Origin: Paracoccaceae bacterium | GTDB taxonomy: Bacteria > Pseudomonadota > Alphaproteobacteria > Rhodobacterales > Rhodobacteraceae | Assembly: GCA_007134805.1 (NCBI GenBank) | Contig: SLKB01000222.1 | Span: 1 to 8,942, forward strand | Length of the DNA: 8,942 nucleotides | Direction of reading: 5' to 3' | Part shown: piece by piece, positions 5,546 to 8,942 of the stretch | Layout of the letters: each line of letters starts with the position of its first letter | How positions within the stretch are numbered: position 1 is the first letter of the stretch | Program-made: the position numbers and the translations under genes | The notes under the pieces: generated by a model | Database searches by the model: none | The model's input: only the letters and a program-made list of their open reading frames with translations | Told to the model about the DNA's origin: nothing

Positions 5546-6007
5546 TCACAGCGCCTGCAGGATCAGCGATAGCGCGTGATCGACGCTGCCCGCGCGCACC
5601 TTGTCGCGGCCGAGTGCGCCGAACTCGACTGTTTCGGTGTGCACGCTGCCCTGCAGGGCGAGCCCGAAACAGACCCGGCCCTCGGGCTTGTGCTCCGACC
5701 CGCCCGGGCCGGCGATGCCCGTGACAGCTATTGCAACCCCCGCGTCTGACCGCGCAAGCGCGCCCTGTGCCATCTCGGCTGCGACCTCTTCTGAAACCGC
5801 GCCGAACTGCGCCAGTGTCTCGGGGCGCACGCCCAGCATCGCGATCTTGGAGGCGTTGGAATAGGTGACAAAGCCGCGATCCACCACGCGCGACGATCCC
5901 GGGATCTCGGTCAGTGCAGCTGTGATCAGCCCGCCTGTGCAGCTTTCCGCCGTGGCGATCCGAACACCTGCGTCTCGCGCGGCTTCGAGCACGGCCGCGG
6001 CGCTCAT
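5546..6007 (-). CDS. CinA C-terminal domain protein, nicotinamide-nucleotide amidohydrolase
   Basis: This 153-residue protein is the stand-alone CinA C-terminal (PncC) domain. The family hydrolyses nicotinamide mononucleotide to nicotinate mononucleotide and ammonia, returning a by-product to NAD synthesis. Signatures are AESCTGG (20-26, with the catalytic Ser22), TYSNASK (48-54), EEVAAEMA (73-80) and TGIAGPGG (96-103). The length is normal for the short form; the N-terminal MoCF-like domain of full CinA is absent, as in many proteobacteria. Its ATG (6005-6007) overlaps the pgpA stop in an ATGA arrangement, so translation is probably coupled to pgpA. It is the last gene of the ispDF-pgpA-cinA operon. 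Deamidase activity is inferred from the family. Confidence 0.93.
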   Translation of the reverse strand: MSAAAVLEAARDAGVRIATAESCTGGLITAALTEIPGSSRVVDRGFVTYSNASKIAMLGVRPETLAQFGAVSEEVAAEMAQGALARSDAGVAIAVTGIAGPGGSEHKPEGRVCFGLALQGSVHTETVEFGALGRDKVRAGSVDHALSLILQAL

Positions 6008-6501
6008 ACGCCCATCACCCCATGGGCGAAGACCGCAAAGACCGCGACCACCATCGCTGCCAGCGCACCGGCGATGATGTCATCAAGCATCACGCCGAGA
6101 GGGGTATGCATCCGGTCAGCAAGGCCGACAGGCCCCGGTTTCCAGATGTCGAAGGCCCGAAACGCAAGGAACGCGACCAGCCATCCTGGCCAGAGCGCCG
6201 TGATAGCGACACCCTGCAGGCTCGCTCCCAGCGACACGGGCCAGAGCGCGAGCCACATGCCGGCGACTTCGTCGATCACGATCTCGGAGGGGTCGGGGTC
6301 ATCCAGGCCACGGGTTTCCTGAACTGTCGCCCACCACCCGATGAGGAACACCAGAACCGTCGCGAGCGCGAGAAGCGCGAACCCTCCCAGCACATGCAGC
6401 GCCCAGGCCACTGGCAGCGCAGCCATGCTCCCCCAGGTGCCAGGGCCGGGGCGTAGCAGGCCCACGCCGAAAAAGGTGGCGATCACTCGGGTGGGGGGCA
6501 T
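6004..6501 (-). CDS. pgpA: Phosphatidylglycerophosphatase A
   Basis: This inner-membrane enzyme removes the phosphate from phosphatidylglycerophosphate to give phosphatidylglycerol. The 165-residue product shows the family's conserved blocks: LRPGPGTWGS (16-25), DPSEIVIDEVAGMW (70-83, with the acidic residues of the active site), FRAFDIWKPGPVGLAD (114-129) and GVMLDDIIAG (136-145). Hydrophobic segments at about 28-56, 82-112 and 140-160 agree with a small multispan protein. The ATG at 6499-6501 is preceded by AAGGAG, which lies in the 16-base gap to the ispDF stop. Its TGA overlaps the start of cinA. Co-transcription with ispDF links lipid head-group and isoprenoid supply, an order known in other alphaproteobacteria. 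Confidence 0.95.
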   Translation of the reverse strand: MPPTRVIATFFGVGLLRPGPGTWGSMAALPVAWALHVLGGFALLALATVLVFLIGWWATVQETRGLDDPDPSEIVIDEVAGMWLALWPVSLGASLQGVAITALWPGWLVAFLAFRAFDIWKPGPVGLADRMHTPLGVMLDDIIAGALAAMVVAVFAVFAHGVMGV

Positions 6502-6517
6502 GGGCGACTCCTTGCGC

Positions 6518-7669
6518 TCAGGGACGGGTCAGGCAGGCGCTCGCCATGGCCGCGATCCCTTCGCCGCGCCCAGTGAAGCCCAACTGCTCGGTTGTGGTTG
6601 CCTTGACGCTGACGCGATCCCGAGAGATCTGCATGATCTCGGCCACCCGATCGCGCATGGCGGATGCATGTGGCCCGATCTTGGGGTGTTCGCATATCAG
6701 TGTCACATCACAATTGCTGATCGTGTAGCCGTGCGCGCATGCAAGATCTGTCGCGTGGGTGAGGAATATGTCGCTCGCAGCCCCTTTCCATTGCGGGTCG
6801 GACGGAGGGAAATGCCGGCCGATATCGCCCATGGCGAGCGCTCCGAGTATCGCGTCGGTCAGCGCGTGCAGGCCCACATCGGCATCGGAATGGCCTTGCA
6901 GGGCGCGGTCATAAGGCACAAGGATCCCGCAGAGCCAACAGCCCGAGCCCGGACCGAAGCGGTGGACGTCATAGCCAGTGCCGAAGCGGATATCCATTGC
7001 AGGCTCCTTCTGCGCGCGCCCGGCCATGAGTTGCGTGGCGCGCTCGAAATCCTCGGGATAGGTTAGCTTGAAGTTATCCTCGCTTCCCGGGGTGATGCAA
7101 ACACTGAGCCCGGCTGCGCGGGCGATGGCGACATCATCGGCCGCCTCGCCCTCGTAGGCGCGGTGGGCAGCGAGAATCGCCTTGAAATGGAAACCTTGCG
7201 GGGTCTGCGCGCGGTAGAGCCCGTCGCGCGGCAGCACCCCGTCCACGCCGCCATATGTCCCCCGCCAGAGTGCATCGCTGAGGGCGACGGCCGGCGCAGC
7301 TCCAGGTGCTGTGGCGAGTGCAGCAAGCACATCATTGATCATCCGCGCGCTGACAAAGGGCCGTGCGCCGTCATGGATCAGGACGTGATCCGGCGGCGCT
7401 GCATCCAAGACCTCGAGTGCCGCGCGCACCGAGGCAGTGCGGCTTGCCCCACCGGCCACTGCAGTGACGGCGCAAAGGTTTACCGCACGGTCCATTTCGT
7501 CGGGGTGCAGCACAAGCATGATGCGGCTGATCCCGGCCGCGCGAAACGCCTCGAGCGTGTGCGCCAGGACCGGCCGGCCGGCAAGTAGGCGCCATTGTTT
7601 CGGCACCTCGCCACCGGCGCGCAGCCCGCGCCCGGCGGCAACAATGATGGCCGCAACCTGATCTGTCAT
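6518..7669 (-). CDS. ispDF: Bifunctional IspD/IspF enzyme of the MEP pathway
   Basis: This 383-residue fusion carries two non-consecutive steps of the methylerythritol phosphate route to isoprenoid precursors. The N-terminal IspD part (about 1-222) is 2-C-methyl-D-erythritol 4-phosphate cytidylyltransferase: [16 protein letters not shown] (11-26, with the catalytic Arg17 and Lys24), HDGARPF (99-105), the AQTPQGF loop (154-160) and [12 protein letters not shown] (197-208). The C-terminal IspF part (from about Met225) is 2-C-methyl-D-erythritol 2,4-cyclodiphosphate synthase: GYDVHRF (232-238) supplies metal ligands Asp234 and His236, with His268 in VGLHAL, plus HSDADV (260-265) and [17 protein letters not shown] (355-371). 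Both sets of active-site residues look intact. The ATG at 7667-7669 has AGGAG five bases upstream. It is the first gene of the ispDF-pgpA-cinA operon, with a strong candidate promoter at 7699-7728. Fused ispDF is common in alphaproteobacteria. Confidence 0.97.
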   Translation of the reverse strand: MTDQVAAIIVAAGRGLRAGGEVPKQWRLLAGRPVLAHTLEAFRAAGISRIMLVLHPDEMDRAVNLCAVTAVAGGASRTASVRAALEVLDAAPPDHVLIHDGARPFVSARMINDVLAALATAPGAAPAVALSDALWRGTYGGVDGVLPRDGLYRAQTPQGFHFKAILAAHRAYEGEAADDVAIARAAGLSVCITPGSEDNFKLTYPEDFERATQLMAGRAQKEPAMDIRFGTGYDVHRFGPGSGCWLCGILVPYDRALQGHSDADVGLHALTDAILGALAMGDIGRHFPPSDPQWKGAASDIFLTHATDLACAHGYTISNCDVTLICEHPKIGPHASAMRDRVAEIMQISRDRVSVKATTTEQLGFTGRGEGIAAMASACLTRP

Positions 7670-7677
7670 TCGCGCTC

Positions 7678-7706
7678 CTGACTTTATCGTTGCCCTTTGC
7701 TATAGG
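7678..7706 (+). promoter_or_regulatory. Secondary candidate promoter for dusB
   Basis: CTGACT (7678-7683) and TATAGG (7701-7706) are separated by 17 bases and match the sigma-70 consensus at 4 of 6 positions each. The -10 overlaps the -10 of the minus-strand ispDF promoter, since CTATAG reads the same on both strands. It would give a leader of about 150 bases. It is weaker than the dusB candidate at 7722-7750. Confidence 0.25.
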
Positions 7707-7728
7707 CTGACGCAGGGGGTGCTGACAA
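7699..7728 (-). promoter_or_regulatory. Candidate promoter for the ispDF-pgpA-cinA operon
   Basis: On the minus strand TTGTCA (7723-7728) matches the -35 consensus at 5 of 6 positions and is followed after 18 bases by TATAGC (7699-7704), which matches at 4 of 6. Transcription would begin near 7692, giving a short leader of about 22 bases with the AGGAG site of ispDF. Its -35 hexamer lies on the same bases as that of the opposing dusB promoter. Confidence 0.5.
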
Positions 7729-7750
7729 TCCGCGCGTTTGCCTCAATAAT
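7722..7750 (+). promoter_or_regulatory. Candidate promoter for dusB-ntrB
   Basis: CTGACA (7722-7727) and AATAAT (7745-7750) are separated by the ideal 17 bases and match the sigma-70 consensus at 5 of 6 positions each, the best match seen in this window. Transcription would start near 7757, giving an A/T-richer leader of about 105 bases before the dusB ATG. I found no clear riboswitch or intrinsic terminator in that leader. No sigma-54 -24/-12 element is apparent. Confidence 0.55.
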
Positions 7751-7861
7751 GTGCATAAAACTTCATCGGATGATCAATTTGGCATCAATCTCGGCGGCGG
7801 CGCGTTTGTCTCTGTCCGCAGCCAGATATAGAGAAGAGCAGAAGAGGTGCAGGAACGCCGC

Positions 7862-8896
7862 ATGAGTCAGACTGGGATCAGGAACGACAGGCCGCACGTA
7901 ACGGCGCGGCTTCTGGTTGCGTCCTGCGCCCCGGTTGCGCTCGCGCCCATGGCCGGGATCACGGACCTGCCGTTTCGCGAGGTCGTGGCGCGCTTCGGTG
8001 CCGGGATGGCCGTCTCGGAAATGGTGGCGAGCAAGGACATGGTGAATGCCCGCCCTTCGGCCCGCGCCAAGGCGGAGCTGGGCTTTGACAGCAAGATCCC
8101 CACGGCCGTGCAGCTTGCTGGGCACGATGCCTACTGGATGGGCGAGGCGGCGCGCATGGTCGAGGCGCAGGGCGCGCAGCTGATCGACATCAATATGGGG
8201 TGTCCGGCAAAGAAGGTCGTCGGCAGGCTCTCGGGTTCGGCGCTGATGCGCAAGCTCGACCACGCGCTGGGGTTGATCGAGGCCGTGGTGATGGCGGTCG
8301 ATATCCCCGTCACGTTGAAAACGCGGCTGGGATGGGATCATGACACCGTCAATGCGCCCGAACTCGCCCGCAGGGCTTCCGAGGCCGGCGTGCAGATGGT
8401 TACGATCCATGGCCGCACGCGCTGCCAGTTCTATAAGGGGCAGGCCGACTGGGCGGCGATCGGGCGCGTTGTGGAGGCCTGTCCGCAGCCCGTGCTCGCC
8501 AATGGCGATATCACCAGCGTGGCCCGCGCCCGCAGCGCACTTGCTCTGTCCGGAGCGGCAGGGGTGATGGTCGGGCGCGGCGCGCAGGGCCGGCCCTGGC
8601 TGCTGGCTCAGATAACGGCCGAGATCTTCGGCGGGCCGCCCGCAGCCCCGCCGCCAACGGGCTCGGCACTGGTCGATCTGGTCGCCACCCATTTCGAGGC
8701 GGCGCTTGCGTTCTACGGGCGGGAGCTGGGGCTGAAGACGATGCGGAAGCATCTCGGCTGGTATTGCGACGCGGCAGGTGCGAGCCGCTCTGCGCGGCAT
8801 GCCCTGCTGATCGCGCCAACGCCGGCACAGGTCCTGTCGTGCTTGCCCGACGCGCTGGCGTCCAGCGCAGTCCGAGCGCTGGAGCACGCCGCATGA
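7862..8896 (+). CDS. dusB: tRNA-dihydrouridine synthase B (NifR3 homologue)
   Basis: This cytoplasmic FMN enzyme reduces specific uridines of tRNA to dihydrouridine using NADPH. The 344-residue product shows the family's TIM-barrel motifs: LAPMAGITDLPFR (27-39), the catalytic-cysteine block NMGCPAKKV (111-119, Cys114), TLKTRLGWD (151-159), HGRTRCQFYKG (183-193), ANGDI (213-217) and the FMN phosphate site GVMVGRGAQGRPW (234-246). A C-terminal helical domain with MRKHLGWY (294-301) follows. The start is slightly uncertain: the frame is open from a GTG at 7847, but the ATG at 7862 has AGGAA about seven bases upstream and is preferred. Its TGA (8894-8896) overlaps the next ATG, so translation of the ntrB-like gene is probably coupled. 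In Rhodobacter capsulatus the homologue nifR3 heads the nifR3-ntrB-ntrC operon; this context agrees. Confidence 0.95.
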   Translation: MSQTGIRNDRPHVTARLLVASCAPVALAPMAGITDLPFREVVARFGAGMAVSEMVASKDMVNARPSARAKAELGFDSKIPTAVQLAGHDAYWMGEAARMVEAQGAQLIDINMGCPAKKVVGRLSGSALMRKLDHALGLIEAVVMAVDIPVTLKTRLGWDHDTVNAPELARRASEAGVQMVTIHGRTRCQFYKGQADWAAIGRVVEACPQPVLANGDITSVARARSALALSGAAGVMVGRGAQGRPWLLAQITAEIFGGPPAAPPPTGSALVDLVATHFEAALAFYGRELGLKTMRKHLGWYCDAAGASRSARHALLIAPTPAQVLSCLPDALASSAVRALEHAA

Positions 8897-8942
8897 ACTC
8901 GCCCGCGACAGGGACAATCTGGGCGGCTCTCCCCGTTCCGGC
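8893..8942 (+). CDS. ntrB: Start of a nitrogen-regulation sensor kinase NtrB (partial)
   Basis: Only the first 16 codons are in the window, reading MNSPATGTIWAALPVP, and the gene runs off the right edge. NtrB (GlnL) is the PII-controlled histidine kinase/phosphatase that acts on NtrC. The WAALPVP segment resembles the start of the N-terminal PAS domain of NtrB proteins, where a W-x-x-LPxP motif precedes the first strand. The ATG overlaps the dusB stop as ATGA. The identification leans on gene order (nifR3-ntrB-ntrC in Rhodobacter) as much as on sequence, since no kinase domain can be seen. Confidence 0.7.
   Translation, partial: MNSPATGTIWAALPVP

Noticed and set aside
6341..7066. Plus-strand open frame of 241 codons opposite pgpA and ispDF
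   Set aside because: It spans parts of two well-supported minus-strand genes and their junction, and shows no motif of its own.
7763..8917. Minus-strand open frame of 384 codons opposite dusB
   Set aside because: It is longer than dusB itself, but the translation is rich in Arg, Ala, His and Gln with no recognisable motif, while the plus strand encodes every conserved DusB block. Long antisense frames are expected opposite GC-rich genes.
1..8942. CRISPR arrays, transposons, tRNA or rRNA genes, prophage or defence genes
   Set aside because: No regularly spaced repeats, no transposase or integrase motifs, no inverted terminal repeats and no tRNA-like cloverleaf were seen by eye. Nearly all of the window is occupied by conserved core genes.

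Overview
The window is a dense, high-GC stretch of housekeeping chromosome from an alphaproteobacterium, very probably a member of the Rhodobacteraceae (Rhodobacterales). The evidence is the strong G/C bias at third codon positions, the fused ispDF gene, the ispDF-pgpA-cinA order diverging from dusB (nifR3), and a dusB stop that overlaps the start of an ntrB-like gene. The last arrangement is the known nifR3-ntrB-ntrC order of Rhodobacter.

Layout from left to right. The first 12 bases may be the end of an upstream gene. Guanylate kinase (gmk, +) follows. A region of about 390 bases then holds a small predicted membrane protein (+), a coding-like stretch without a start codon, and a stem-loop. 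Next is 5-formyltetrahydrofolate cyclo-ligase (+), whose stop lies 4 bases from that of a convergent AI-2E-family membrane protein (-). Further right on the minus strand are a membrane-anchored or secreted diheme cytochrome c and, upstream of it, a cytochrome c' with a terminator-like hairpin between them, then hypoxanthine phosphoribosyltransferase (hpt, -). A COQ10/RatA-type START-domain protein (+) diverges from hpt and ends exactly where the converging cinA-type amidohydrolase (-) ends. The minus strand then carries cinA, pgpA and ispDF as a tightly packed operon read ispDF-pgpA-cinA. After a 192-base divergent promoter region, dusB and the first 16 codons of ntrB run on the plus strand to the window edge.

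The genes cover nucleotide metabolism (gmk, hpt), folate one-carbon metabolism (5-FCL), isoprenoid precursors (ispDF), phosphatidylglycerol synthesis (pgpA), NAD salvage (cinA/pncC), ubiquinone handling (COQ10-like), periplasmic c-type cytochromes, tRNA dihydrouridylation (dusB) and nitrogen regulation (ntrB). I see no tRNA or rRNA gene, insertion sequence, CRISPR array, prophage or defence system, and no clear new multi-gene system. The points most worth a second look are the region between gmk and 5-FCL (a coding-like frame without a start, at a place where 6S RNA genes are often found) and the divergent ispDF/dusB promoters that appear to share one -35 box.
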